Below, piece after piece: positions 1 to 9,154 of a DNA stretch of 64,000 bases (the stretch's first letter is position 1; each line of letters opens with the position of its first letter). The notes under the pieces are model-generated. The model searched no databases and had not been told where the DNA came from. It was given only the letters and a program-made list of their open reading frames with translations. The translations under genes and the position numbers were made by a program. This DNA comes from Pyrofollis japonicus (GTDB lineage: Archaea; Thermoproteota; Thermoprotei_A; Sulfolobales; Pyrodictiaceae): assembly GCF_033097485.1 (NCBI RefSeq), contig NZ_AP028634.1:1603126-1667125 (forward strand), read 5' to 3'.

Positions 1-207
1 AATAAGCCTGCCATTAACCAGTACCTTTGTCTCCTCGTTTATACTATCGCCTTGCACGAGCCGCCCCTGGAGCTTCGGAAACTTCTCCTCAAGCATCCTG
101 GCAAGCTCTATGACCGTAGTACCATCGGGGACCTCTAGCTCCACGAGGTGCTTGCGGCCAGCAAGCTCATAGTACTCTGCGAACAGCTTCACCCTAACCC
201 TAGCCAT
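1..207 (-). CDS. MoaD/ThiS-like ubiquitin-fold sulfur carrier (partial)
   Basis: The 69 visible N-terminal residues begin MARVRVKLFAEYYELAGRK and continue with a VPDGTTVIELARMLEEKFP segment, the beta-grasp pattern of MoaD/ThiS/SAMP proteins. Such proteins carry sulfur for molybdopterin or thiamine synthesis, or act as archaeal ubiquitin-like modifiers, through a C-terminal Gly-Gly. That end lies beyond the window, so sulfur carrier and protein modifier cannot be separated. The ATG at 207 follows a GGTGA ribosome binding site. The reading frame is open to the left edge. Confidence 0.75.
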   Translation of the reverse strand, partial: MARVRVKLFAEYYELAGRKHLVELEVPDGTTVIELARMLEEKFPKLQGRLVQGDSINEETKVLVNGRLI

Positions 208-355
208 AACTCGTCACCACTCCTCGGAAAAGGAGTCTAAAACGCGGCAGCCCCTAATAGGGTAGCCCATCATGGGCGCGGAAGGAAGCTGGGCGCCGCG
301 TGCTCCCCCGGCTTTGCGCCCTCGATGCCCTAATTGATAGGTGGCATTGCTTCGT

Positions 356-1456
356 CTACAGAGCCTTTGCTATGAATATGCCGTCCTTATCCCTAATAAT
401 CCTCGCAACAGTCAAGCTGCCTACGCGTAGGCCCCTGGACCCTACGAGTGTGACTACGCGCTGCTTGTCAAGGGTTACTGCGAGGTACTCGCCCCGGAGC
501 CATCCCGGCCCAGCTACTTGGAGCTTGACGCGGGAGCCTCGGCGGAAGGGCTGCTTAATCCTAGGAGCATAGCTCATGCCCCACTCCTCCATGCTCCAGG
601 AGAGCCGCTTCCCCAGCTTCTCCTCGAGCCTCCTCAGCCACTCCCAGTACTTTTCCCAGCTAACCTCCCTCACGCCCTCAGGGTGCCTACCATACCTGTG
701 GCGGATATACTTCTGAATAGTTACGGGCGGCCACTTCTTACCTGCGCCGATGCGATAAGCCCACTCAACTATCTCGACCACATCTTCGTCGTTAAGCCCG
801 GGAAGCCAGACAGGTGTCACGTGCAGGTCTATGCTAGTCTCCCTGGCAACGTACTCAGCTACTTCTCTAACCCTCTTGGCGCTATACCACGGAGTGCCGG
901 TGAGCCTCCTTGCCTTCTCCTCGTTAAGGCTCTCTATGCTGAGATTTATGCGATCCAGTCCAGCCTCCTCCAAGGCGTCCACGATCTTCCTGGAGAGTGT
1001 CGCCCCGTGGGTCTCGGCGGCAACGCTCCTCACAACGCCTGTCTCCTTGAGTAGCCTCACAAGCCTAGGCAGCCAGGGATAAGTAAAGGGGTCTCCAACA
1101 CCGTCTATGAGGGCCTCGACAGCCACGCCCTTCTCTACTGCGACACGGTGAACCCACTCAGCAAGCCACTCAGGGTCAACAATGTATTCGGCCTGCCTCC
1201 ACCGGCTCCGGGGCCCCGCATCAACGCTACAGAACACGCAGCTAAGCACGCAGAGAGTCGTCGGCCGCACCTGGAGCACGTTAGTGCCTCTATCTATAAC
1301 CCCGAAGGCAATGTGGCCTAGGAGCGGAAAGGGCCTATCCACGTAGAAGACGGGCCTGCCCCATGCACGCCTCCAGACCTTGAGGCCAAGCGCTTCAGCA
1401 ATCTGTTCCTCTATCAGCAGCCTTCCCCTCACAGAGCACGGTACCTCTTGCTCCAT
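356..1456 (-). CDS. Radical SAM enzyme with C-terminal TRAM-like domain
   Basis: This 366-residue protein has the radical SAM cluster motif CxxxCxxC at C69, C73 and C76, followed by the glycine-rich GVGDPF segment expected of the SAM-binding barrel. The last 60 or so residues (RRGSRVKLQVAGPGWLRGEY onward) are beta-rich and resemble a TRAM/OB nucleic-acid-binding module. It matches the general pattern of an uncharacterised archaeal radical SAM family. The substrate is unknown; the TRAM-like tail suggests RNA, but that is inference. It is followed on the same strand, after a 150-base gap, by the MoaD/ThiS-like gene, and preceded by the methyltransferase gene. Confidence 0.8.
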   Translation of the reverse strand: MEQEVPCSVRGRLLIEEQIAEALGLKVWRRAWGRPVFYVDRPFPLLGHIAFGVIDRGTNVLQVRPTTLCVLSCVFCSVDAGPRSRWRQAEYIVDPEWLAEWVHRVAVEKGVAVEALIDGVGDPFTYPWLPRLVRLLKETGVVRSVAAETHGATLSRKIVDALEEAGLDRINLSIESLNEEKARRLTGTPWYSAKRVREVAEYVARETSIDLHVTPVWLPGLNDEDVVEIVEWAYRIGAGKKWPPVTIQKYIRHRYGRHPEGVREVSWEKYWEWLRRLEEKLGKRLSWSMEEWGMSYAPRIKQPFRRGSRVKLQVAGPGWLRGEYLAVTLDKQRVVTLVGSRGLRVGSLTVARIIRDKDGIFIAKAL

Positions 1457-1494
1457 TAGCGCTAAGTGTCTCCTAGAACCCTCTTATCAAGCTA

Positions 1495-2109
1495 TCAAGC
1501 CTGGGTTCTCCTTACCCTGGGCCTACACCCCGGTGGAGGGGGCTCATTGCATCCCGCAAGGGCTTGCAACTCCCTAGTCCATTCACGTATTTGTTCTCCG
1601 CGCCTAGCGTAACGGGTATCGCTCAGCCCGATGACGTAGACATGTATGGTTCTCAGTATATCGTTCTCGTCTCGCAGCCTAGGAGTATAGACTGGCACCC
1701 AGCCGGGCACAGGAAAATCAATAGTAACTACTCGTGCACCAGGCCTTAGCTCCTCCTCAAGCTTGGATCTCAGCGCCTCGTTTATGCTACGGTAAAGATA
1801 CATGTAGACCAGTGTGGCGCCTTGTAGGCTAGTCTTGAAGAAGTCTTGCTCGATTATCTCTACCCGGTCCTCTACGCCATCCATGTGCGCCTTGGCCCTC
1901 GCAGCCTCAACTAGCACCGGGTCAATCTCAACGCCAACAGCTCTGCGGACACAGAACTCGCGTGCAGCAATAATCACGGCTCGCCCGTCTCCCGCACCCA
2001 GGTCGTAGACGGTGTCGCAGGGCGACGCCCATGCAGCCTCAAGCGCGGCATAGACTATGCTCAGCGGAGTAGGTATCCAGGGGGCAACCTTCCCGCCTCT
2101 CTGCCACAC
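1495..2109 (-). CDS. SAM-dependent methyltransferase, aKMT4-like protein lysine methyltransferase
   Basis: The 204-residue protein has the class I SAM motif VYDLGAGDGRAV (about residues 34-45), an acidic E at the end of the next strand (GVEID), and the segments IPTP, DFFKTSLQGATLV and PGARVV...F..PGW. These align in order with my memory of Sulfolobus aKMT4, the Dot1-related enzyme that methylates lysines of chromatin proteins such as Cren7. It has an N-terminal extension and a longer C-terminal tail than aKMT4. The GTG start at 2109 is the first in frame. Another small-molecule or protein methyltransferase of the same fold remains possible. Confidence 0.7.
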   Translation of the reverse strand: MWQRGGKVAPWIPTPLSIVYAALEAAWASPCDTVYDLGAGDGRAVIIAAREFCVRRAVGVEIDPVLVEAARAKAHMDGVEDRVEIIEQDFFKTSLQGATLVYMYLYRSINEALRSKLEEELRPGARVVTIDFPVPGWVPVYTPRLRDENDILRTIHVYVIGLSDTRYARRGEQIREWTRELQALAGCNEPPPPGCRPRVRRTQA

Positions 2110-2207
2110 AATAATCCCCGAAAGACTATAATAACTACTCCATGTTTTAACGACACCTATGAATGCGGGAAACTAATCAATGAGATGTCCGCAAAAGGTC
2201 CGGGGCT

Positions 2208-2795
2208 ATGAAGGGGTGCGTCGCCGGAATAGATGATGGCTACTTTAAGCGCGGCTGGCGCAAAACAACCTTTGTCCTTGCAGCGCATTGCTGGAGAAAC
2301 AATGCTCTATGTCCGTGCCTGGTGCTTGGCGACTTTGTCGAAATCGATGGTATGGATTCAACGGACAAGGCGATAAGCCTTGTTAAGAGAGCTCTGCGTG
2401 AGCTAGACGGGCTCGAGGCAGTACTCCTTGACACAGTCATATTTGCTGGCTTCAACATACTCGATGCAAGAAGGCTTAACGAGGAAACAAGTGTTCCTGT
2501 TATCCCCGTCTTCTGGTACGAGCCAGATCGAGACGCAGTACGCAGAGCAATAACCAAGCACTTCGACGACGCGGAGCAAAGGCTCAAGCTCCTCGAAGAA
2601 ACATGGTCGAGACTGACGAGGATCGTGTGCAGCAAGGGCTCCCTACTAATAGCTCCCTACGGCTTGAGTACTGATAAGGCGTGGGAACTCGTCTGTAGCC
2701 TGCAAATATATACTCGTCAACCTGAACCACTCTTTACAGCCCATGTAATGGCCTCAAGGCTTTCTAGCATTTTCCTCGGAGAGAACAAGCAATAA
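2208..2795 (+). CDS. DUF99 family protein (endonuclease V-related fold)
   Basis: The 195-residue protein shows the DUF99 (UPF0215) hallmarks in order: GIDDGYF at residues 7-13, DGMDST near 48, a DTVIFAGFN segment, and PVIPVFWYEPDRDAVRRAI. The conserved aspartates are placed as in the endonuclease V-like RNase H fold to which DUF99 has been related. Its role in archaea is not established; a nucleic-acid function is inferred from the fold. It is monocistronic, divergent from the methyltransferase gene. Confidence 0.8.
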   Translation: MKGCVAGIDDGYFKRGWRKTTFVLAAHCWRNNALCPCLVLGDFVEIDGMDSTDKAISLVKRALRELDGLEAVLLDTVIFAGFNILDARRLNEETSVPVIPVFWYEPDRDAVRRAITKHFDDAEQRLKLLEETWSRLTRIVCSKGSLLIAPYGLSTDKAWELVCSLQIYTRQPEPLFTAHVMASRLSSIFLGENKQ

Positions 2796-2916
2796 TCATC
2801 GCAACGTATTATCGTTGTTATCGTTATCCGTAACAGTATTGTGTTTAGCTGGGTTTCACTTACTCAATAGTTTTTTAGTCCTGGGTAATCATAGAATGTG
2901 AGTGGTGTAGCGCGTT

Positions 2917-4080
2917 TTGCCCAAGAAAATACTAGTCCTCGGCGGTGGCTCTGGCGGCGTTGTTGCGGCTAGAAAACTCGCGCTCGAGGCTAGGAAGCAT
3001 AAGGACCTTGACATCGAGGTAACGCTGGTAACTAACTCGGAATGGCACGAGTTCCAGCCCCTTTACTTTGACGTAGCGCTTGGCGCAGCAGTGCCAGACG
3101 AAGTGCGTGCCCCCATAAAGAACATGGAGAAGTTCGGAGTAAAAGTCGTAATAGATACAGTCAAGAAGATAGACGCTGCTAAGCGAACTGTTACGGGTGA
3201 GAAAGGGAGCTACAACTACGACTACCTCATAGTGAGCCTAGGTGTCAAGTACGGATGGGACGCCTACCCTGGCCTAGCAGAGGCAGGCGTCCATAACTAT
3301 ACACTTGACGGCGCACTCGAAATGGCAAAAGCAATGGCGGCCTTCAAGGAGGGCAAAATCGTAGTGTTGGTACCTGAATCGCCTCACAGGTGCGGTATGT
3401 ACCCATTTGAGGTATCTACTCAGCTCGCAGAGACGTTTAAGAAGATAGGCAGGAAAGTCGAGGTAACACTTGTAGGGCCTTATCCGGACATATTCCCTCT
3501 CGGCAAGGACGTGACGAGGCCGTGGAAAGAGAAGTTCGAGGAACTCGGCATCGAGTATATTAGGCACAACGGCTTACAGGAAGTAGACCCGTCGAGAAAG
3601 ATTATACGTGCCGGAAACATAGAGGAGCGCTACGACCTACTAATCAAGGTGCCGCCCTCTAGGCTTCCAGATCCTCTAGCCGAGAGCGAAGGCTTCCAGT
3701 GGAAGCAGGACCCAAGATGGGCCCCGGTCCGGGCTAGGGACTTCCGCCACCCCGACTACGATGACGTCTTCCTCATAGGCGAGCACTCAATGCCTCCGGC
3801 AGGTCTGCCAACAGCAGGTGTGCCAATACACTTTGCAGCCGATTACGTAGCAGAAATAGTGCTCAATGAACTATTAGGCGGCTACCCGATAATGGGCTAT
3901 TACACGATGATGGATTGTGTGGGCTACTTCGGTCTCAGCGGTTATGCAGGGACATGTGAGACGGTGTTCGACGAGAGCACCGAGAAGTGGAAGCTGACGT
4001 GCTACACATTGATGAGGTCGCCGATCATAAGGCTCATGAAGGAGGCATTCTACAAGGCATGGATAGCCTCGCTCAAGTAG
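2917..4080 (+). CDS. sqr: Sulfide:quinone oxidoreductase-like flavoprotein
   Basis: This 387-residue protein opens with the FAD Rossmann motif VLGGGSGG (residues 7-14) and keeps the second dinucleotide-fold region around GKIVVLVP (146-153). C159 (PHRCGMYP), C334 and C347 are candidates for the redox-active cysteines that oxidise sulfide and pass electrons to FAD and membrane quinone. The C-terminal helical segment could dock to the membrane. The adjacent DUF1641 gene is the usual SQR neighbour in crenarchaea. The TTG start is preceded by GGTG. Type III/V SQR or a related sulfur flavoprotein cannot be distinguished by eye. Confidence 0.85.
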   Translation: MPKKILVLGGGSGGVVAARKLALEARKHKDLDIEVTLVTNSEWHEFQPLYFDVALGAAVPDEVRAPIKNMEKFGVKVVIDTVKKIDAAKRTVTGEKGSYNYDYLIVSLGVKYGWDAYPGLAEAGVHNYTLDGALEMAKAMAAFKEGKIVVLVPESPHRCGMYPFEVSTQLAETFKKIGRKVEVTLVGPYPDIFPLGKDVTRPWKEKFEELGIEYIRHNGLQEVDPSRKIIRAGNIEERYDLLIKVPPSRLPDPLAESEGFQWKQDPRWAPVRARDFRHPDYDDVFLIGEHSMPPAGLPTAGVPIHFAADYVAEIVLNELLGGYPIMGYYTMMDCVGYFGLSGYAGTCETVFDESTEKWKLTCYTLMRSPIIRLMKEAFYKAWIASLK

Positions 4081-4123
4081 CATAACCTAAGCTCGAGTAC
4101 ATGTTAGATGGGGTGGTTAGTCC

Positions 4124-4561
4124 ATGAGTGAGAAGGAAAAAGTACTCCTCGACGAGGAGAGCCTCAAGGTACTCGAAGACCTAGTAGAGATAGCAGTACG
4201 CCTCAAAGAGAGCGGACTACTCGATATGCTCAAAATACTAGCTGAGAAAAGTACGGATATATTCGCATACATTTCCACCGAGGTGCCAATACACCGGCTC
4301 CTAGCACTGGGTGATGCAGCCACAGCGGCGGCTGCCAAGCTAAAGCCCGAAGAAGTAGTAGAAATGAAGATCAACGTTGAGGAGGCGACAGAGTGCCTCT
4401 TTAAATCACTTGCAGCGGCAAAAATGACTGAGGTAAGGCCTGTGTCAACCCTTGGCCTCCTACGAGTCCTCGGAGACAAGGACGTACAGGCAGGACTAGG
4501 CTTCCTCATACTGCTCGCAAAGAACCTAGGAGCATGCATAAGGTCGAAAGCCCAGAAGTAA
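4124..4561 (+). CDS. DUF1641 protein, partner of SQR
   Basis: The 145-residue, largely helical protein has the DUF1641 pattern: LEDLVEIAVRLKESGLLDML, a central amphipathic helix, and a closing STLGLLRVLGDKDVQAGLGF segment. DUF1641 genes commonly follow sulfide:quinone oxidoreductase genes. A role in membrane attachment or assembly of SQR is suggested in the literature only by such context. It starts 43 bases after the SQR stop behind a GGTGG ribosome binding site, so the two are probably one transcript. Confidence 0.8.
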   Translation: MSEKEKVLLDEESLKVLEDLVEIAVRLKESGLLDMLKILAEKSTDIFAYISTEVPIHRLLALGDAATAAAAKLKPEEVVEMKINVEEATECLFKSLAAAKMTEVRPVSTLGLLRVLGDKDVQAGLGFLILLAKNLGACIRSKAQK

Positions 4562-4772
4562 TCCTTTCCCTATACAGTGTTTTTGCTCAACCATTTATCT
4601 TAAATTATATTCCATTCCTTGTGCCAAACTCGGCTCCCATAGCTGATCACGGCCCTACATGAGCAAGAGAGGAAATATTCTAAATTGAGGCCTGGTAACT
4701 TGTACCTTGTAATCCGCGTGGGTTATGAGTAGGGAGAAAAGGTGGACCCGGAAGGCCCGCAGCGGCGTGTAG

Positions 4773-4846
4773 CGGGCCGGCCGGGATTTGAACCCGGGAC
4801 CTACGGGTTAAAAGCCCGCCGCTCTTCCAGGCTGAGCTACCGGCCC
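4773..4846 (-). tRNA. tRNA-Lys (UUU)
   Basis: All four arms can be folded on the minus strand: a 7-bp acceptor GGGCCGG/CCGGCCC, D arm GCTC/GAGC, anticodon stem GCGGG/CCCGT with loop CTTTTAA giving anticodon UUU, and T arm CCGGG/CCCGG with loop TTCAAAT. The discriminator base is G and CCA is not encoded. No intron is present. The body is nearly identical to that of the tRNA-Ala at 25968-26041. Confidence 0.95.
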
Positions 4847-4899
4847 ATGCCCGTGGATAGAGTTTCTACCACTATGTGTGGGGATAATTAGGTCTTCGG

Positions 4900-6126
4900 T
4901 TACTCGGCCTCTTCTAGCTCCCTAATTATTTCCCTCAGCCGGGGATCCTGTGCTATTGCTGACAGCACGGTTTTTTCATCGGCTGCGAGTGTTATCATTC
5001 GCGTCTTGCCATAGCGTCCCCTACTCACAACCCTAGCGGATAAGACTCCTAGCATGTCTAGCTCGTTGATTATGTCGCTTATCCTTCTCTGCGTGACAGC
5101 CTCAACGCCTACTCTCTGGGTTAGTTCGCGGTAGTGTGAGTACAACTCGCCTGTTGTTGTGTATGGTCGCCCAGATATGTGTTGAGCCCGGAGCGCGGCC
5201 AGTATGGCTAGCCTCGCGTGGAGCGGAAGCGTGGAGACGACCTCGTATATCCGGTCTCTCTCGAGCTGCACCCAGGCCTTCTTCACATGCTCGACCGTGA
5301 CTCTGGGGCTATTCTCGCGCTCAGCCATCTCGCCGGCTACCCTGAGGAGGTCAAGGGCTCGCCTGGCGTCGCCGTGCTCTCTTGCAGCTAGTGCTGCACA
5401 GTATGATATGACTGCCTCGTCAACTACGCCTGGCTGGAAGGCCTGGCTAGCCCTCTCCCACAAGATATCGCGCAGCTGCTCGGCATTGTATGGCGGGAAC
5501 ACTACTTCTTCCTCTCCTAGGCTGCTCCGGACACGGGCATCAAGCATCTCGACAAACTTGACGTCATTGGTTATGCCCACGAGGGACACCTTGGTAGAGC
5601 CCGGTGGGAGGTCATATCCTATTCTTGTGAGCTTGTATAGGAGGTCGTCGCCGCGTCGCCGGACTAGCCAGTCAACCTCGTCGAGGACAACTATGAGTAC
5701 GCCTTGCTGCTTGGAGAGGGCGCGTACGAGCCTCGTATAGATCTCAGCTGTAGAGAGGCCCGTGAATGGCACTCTTACCCCGATCGCGGAGGCAATGTCT
5801 GCTAAGACCTTGTACGGTGTGTCGCGCTGCCTAGTATTGACGTAGACGTAGCGAACGTTTACTCCAAGCTGCTTCGCCTTAGCCTCCAACCTTTGCAAAA
5901 CGTAGAGAGTCACAGCGGTCTTACCGGTGCCGGTAAGACCGTAGATAAACAAGTTGTTAGGCCTACTCCCCTTAAGCGCCTGGGCTAACACGCTGCCAAC
6001 GCGTCGTATCTCCTCCTCCCGGTGGGGAAGCCTATCCGGAATATAGTCTGGGCTAAGGATGTCACGGTTCCGGAAAATCCTTGACGCTACTACGCGCTCA
6101 AATATCTCGTCAAGCACGTCGCTCAA
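4900..6126 (-). CDS. orc1: Orc1/Cdc6 replication initiator
   Basis: The 408-residue AAA+ protein has Walker A GLTGTGKT (residues 63-70), Walker B VVLDEVDW (D149, E150), the sensor/arginine region around ITNDVKFVEMLDARVRSSL, and a C-terminal winged helix (from about residue 300) ending in a basic wing, RVVSRGRYGKTRM. Orc1/Cdc6 proteins bind origin recognition boxes and load the MCM helicase. The TTG start follows AGGACC. The gene sits directly upstream of tRNA-Lys. Archaea often carry two or three paralogs; which one this is cannot be decided here. Confidence 0.95.
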   Translation of the reverse strand: MSDVLDEIFERVVASRIFRNRDILSPDYIPDRLPHREEEIRRVGSVLAQALKGSRPNNLFIYGLTGTGKTAVTLYVLQRLEAKAKQLGVNVRYVYVNTRQRDTPYKVLADIASAIGVRVPFTGLSTAEIYTRLVRALSKQQGVLIVVLDEVDWLVRRRGDDLLYKLTRIGYDLPPGSTKVSLVGITNDVKFVEMLDARVRSSLGEEEVVFPPYNAEQLRDILWERASQAFQPGVVDEAVISYCAALAAREHGDARRALDLLRVAGEMAERENSPRVTVEHVKKAWVQLERDRIYEVVSTLPLHARLAILAALRAQHISGRPYTTTGELYSHYRELTQRVGVEAVTQRRISDIINELDMLGVLSARVVSRGRYGKTRMITLAADEKTVLSAIAQDPRLREIIRELEEAE

Positions 6127-6210
6127 GGTCCTAGAAGCCCCCGTTTCAGATGCTTCAAGTAGAGCAATGGAGAAGATTATAACGCATAGGGCCTAAAGGA
6201 GGCACTGGTC

Positions 6211-7236
6211 TTAGAGTAGCCCGGCCACAGACAAGCATATGAGTATTACTCCTATAGTCGTCTGGAGAAGAAGCAGTATGACAGTAACTTCGGGCTCTCT
6301 TGCTCTTCCACGTAGCCTTCTCAAAACCCTTATTGCGAAATGAGTCAGGCTATACACCTTGTCATACGGCTCTATGAGACTTCCGTCTTCTCGGGGTATG
6401 CCGAAGTTTTCCTTGTATACACCGTTCCTAAGCCCACGCAAGAAGAGCATAAACTCTATGAAGTAGAGCGTGAACAGCGATACCCCGAACTTCTCCATGT
6501 TGCCCAGCACGACGAGCGCTGCATAGTAGGCCCCAACACCATAGGTCAGAGCGTTTCCTGGGAAGACACGTGCAGGATACCAATTATAGAGCAAGAACCC
6601 CAACAGAGTCATCATCATTATTAGAGCCGCCTGCACAATGAACACGAGGCCCTTCATATAGGCATAGATCGACGTGAACAACATGAGGAGAATTCCCATA
6701 CCTGCCTCGAGGCCATTATACCCTGCAAGCATGTTGAAGGCATTGGCTGCACCAAGAACTCCTATAGGGACTGCTAGCAGCGGATAAGCCAGCCCTAGGT
6801 CAACGACACCTATGAGCGGTAGCGCGAGAGTCGATTTACCGGCTTTGATGACTACGAGAGGCAGCGCGACTGGAGCCATGAAGACTATCCGGGCCCATCT
6901 CGGAAGCCCCTTCTTCCAGCCAAGTATGTCGTCTAGAAATCCTATGAAGGTTGCAAGCAAGAGCAGAGAGACAAGGGCATAGAGCTCGGCAGGATAATAC
7001 ATGCTGTTGGAAAGGTATGTGTAGAGTGCCTCTAGAACCAGTAAGCCGAAAGCGGCAGCAACGATAGCCCAGACGCCTCCAGCTTCTGCAACCTTTACGT
7101 CGCCAGGCTTGTTCATATCTTTGCCGACGAGGCCTCTCTCGTGTGCAGCCCTAATCCAGGCTGGCTCAACAGCAACGACTATGGCGAAGGCTACAATACT
7201 GCTCGTAACAGCGTAGACGATGTCGGCGGAGTTCAA
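6211..7236 (-). CDS. UDP-GlcNAc:dolichyl-phosphate GlcNAc-1-phosphate transferase (GPT/MraY/WecA superfamily)
   Basis: The 341-residue polytopic membrane protein has about ten hydrophobic helices and the family's cytosolic motifs: GKDMNKPGDVKVAEAGG near residue 40, IGFLDDILGWKKGLP (the DD metal/catalytic pair) near 100, and NAFNMLAGYNGLEAG near 165. This spacing matches archaeal and eukaryotic Alg7-type enzymes, which start N-glycan lipid precursors on dolichyl phosphate. The TTG start is preceded by GGAAGAGGG. It lies between the replication initiator and the ABC-class ATPase and forms no obvious operon with them. Confidence 0.9.
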   Translation of the reverse strand: MNSADIVYAVTSSIVAFAIVVAVEPAWIRAAHERGLVGKDMNKPGDVKVAEAGGVWAIVAAAFGLLVLEALYTYLSNSMYYPAELYALVSLLLLATFIGFLDDILGWKKGLPRWARIVFMAPVALPLVVIKAGKSTLALPLIGVVDLGLAYPLLAVPIGVLGAANAFNMLAGYNGLEAGMGILLMLFTSIYAYMKGLVFIVQAALIMMMTLLGFLLYNWYPARVFPGNALTYGVGAYYAALVVLGNMEKFGVSLFTLYFIEFMLFLRGLRNGVYKENFGIPREDGSLIEPYDKVYSLTHFAIRVLRRLRGRAREPEVTVILLLLQTTIGVILICLSVAGLL

Positions 7237-7356
7237 CCCTCTTCCCTTCCCGTGCGCAAAGCCCTAGTCTCACATACGCTCACTTTACCATGTTCACAGC
7301 GAGGACAAAAATGCTTCCAAGCACTAATAGAGCACAGTACTGTTAGACCACTGCGA

Positions 7357-9066
7357 TTACCCGGTATCTAGTGGCCTCATACTTATGCTTGGCAAGCGGT
7401 TCAGCAAGAACGCGATATCAAGAGCCCTCAGCTCTCCAATACCGGGATGCCTGGCAAGCCTGCCAGGATCGTCTCGCAACACGTCTTCAAGCTCCTTAAC
7501 GACTTCTAGCAATGGTCTCCCCCTGTTTCTCGCCGAAAGAGCAGCTATCACCGAGTAGGTATTGAACTGGTAGGCGTCCTCCAAGTGAATATTGTGCATA
7601 ATAGGTATGGGCGTCTCCAAGGTCTTTGAGTCAAGCATTTTCGCCCTAACCCTGGGCTTGCGAAGCTCCTTAGCTGACTCGATAACCCTTTTCCGGGGAG
7701 GCTTGTACCTCGCAGTGCTGCGCAATGTGAGTAGTTTTGAGGCGAGTTCTCTAGCACTCTGAGTAGCATCTCTAGGTCGATAATCCTCCATAACTACCAC
7801 TGTGTCCGCGGCGCCTAGTAATGGGAGAGAACCAGTACTTACAACTATGATGGAGATGCCGTGTTCGACCATGCTCCTAGCCAGCTCTGAAAGCGGTGTC
7901 ACGGTACGCCTCCCCATGATCCCCGTGACGCGCTCATCCAAGTAGAGCATGTTCGTGGCAGCTGTATCCTCGTCGAGTAGTAGTAGCTTTGCTCCAGCCT
8001 CTACTGCTTCCTGTATCGCTGCAGCAACGCTAGTTGCACCGCTTGCATCGCTTGTTGAGAAGCACTTGGAGGGCTTCTTCCCCGGCAGGTCATGGATAAA
8101 GGGCTCAACGTCTACGCAGCTGATATACCTGCCATCTTCTGCTCTGATATACATAGCCTCACGTACTGTGACTACGCGTTCTCTCCCATCGCCCGGTATG
8201 TGGTTCCACACGCCTGCCGCAATTGCTTCTAGCAGCGTAGTTTTGCCGTGGAAAGCACTCCCAGCGATAACCGTGACTCCCCTCCTTATCCCCATCCCCG
8301 TGACAGTGCCGCAGCAATCGGTCTCAATCTCTACGCGTAGGCTAGGAGGCGACTCAAAGGGCACGGCGCCTGGAAGAGGCTCTTCGCAGCCGCCGCACTT
8401 CCTAGGCAGTACTGCGCCATCGCCCACAAAGGCCACTAAGCCGAGTCCTTGTAGTTTCTCGCGTAGCTCTTCCTGAAGCCTCCACGTGTCCAGGTGTGTT
8501 CTAAGGCTAGCAGTATCGCGCCTCGCTCCACTGATTGACGCGCGAACGGCTTCCGGTACATCCCTTAACAGTAGCTCCTCAGCCTCTTCGCCGAGGACGC
8601 GCCTCCTCCTAGAAGGCAGGCCTACGTGAAGCCTTGCAACAGCTACGTTTCTTCTCACTACCAGCGAGGAGCGCTTAATCATTATAGGCCCGGGCCTCGG
8701 TACGCCGAGGTAGCCGCTGTGCCCCTCTCCTACCTTCCTACTCCGGCGTCGGAGCTCCGTGTAGAGCCTCCGTAACAGCCAGTCAGCAAGCGCCACCGGG
8801 TAGCGAAGCATCCAGGAATCAAGACTTGTAAGCCTAACCGTTGCCTCAACAACGCTCGGCGGCGCAAAGGGGTCACCCTGGACCTTTACAACTCTTATCC
8901 TAACACCCTTTACCTCCTCCTCGGCGCCCAGGAGCTCCTTGTACGCCTTGTAGCCTCTCCCATCGATACGGCGGAGAACCTTACTGACAAGCCTCAAGGC
9001 GCGCCTACACCCTTTGTGTACCTCGGCTACGAGCGCCCATAACCTAGCCTGTATGGAGACGTACAA
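7357..9066 (-). CDS. Predicted ABC-class ATPase (COG3044 family)
   Basis: The 569-residue protein begins with the family signature RIDGRGYKAYKELLGA and QGDPFAPPSVVEA (residues 33-78). It then has a Walker A GSAFHGKTTLLEAI (near 270) and Walker B KLLLLDEDTAAT (near 365). The length fits COG3044 proteins, stand-alone soluble ATPases sometimes misannotated as isopentenyl-diphosphate isomerase. No transporter subunits are adjacent. A trypanosome member binds RNA, so a nucleic-acid role is possible but unproven here. The TTG start at 9066 is the only reasonable one upstream of the conserved N-terminus. Confidence 0.85.
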   Translation of the reverse strand: MYVSIQARLWALVAEVHKGCRRALRLVSKVLRRIDGRGYKAYKELLGAEEEVKGVRIRVVKVQGDPFAPPSVVEATVRLTSLDSWMLRYPVALADWLLRRLYTELRRRSRKVGEGHSGYLGVPRPGPIMIKRSSLVVRRNVAVARLHVGLPSRRRRVLGEEAEELLLRDVPEAVRASISGARRDTASLRTHLDTWRLQEELREKLQGLGLVAFVGDGAVLPRKCGGCEEPLPGAVPFESPPSLRVEIETDCCGTVTGMGIRRGVTVIAGSAFHGKTTLLEAIAAGVWNHIPGDGRERVVTVREAMYIRAEDGRYISCVDVEPFIHDLPGKKPSKCFSTSDASGATSVAAAIQEAVEAGAKLLLLDEDTAATNMLYLDERVTGIMGRRTVTPLSELARSMVEHGISIIVVSTGSLPLLGAADTVVVMEDYRPRDATQSARELASKLLTLRSTARYKPPRKRVIESAKELRKPRVRAKMLDSKTLETPIPIMHNIHLEDAYQFNTYSVIAALSARNRGRPLLEVVKELEDVLRDDPGRLARHPGIGELRALDIAFLLNRLPSISMRPLDTG

Positions 9067-9154
9067 GCACTTAAGTACATGCCCCCTTGCAGAAAGAACA
9101 TGGAATAACGGCCCGGCTCATAAAGTAAGTTAGAGATAATCAACCGGTCAAGGT

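Noticed and set aside
518-1082. Long plus-strand frames opposite the radical SAM gene
   Set aside because: They are antisense shadows of a well-supported conserved gene.
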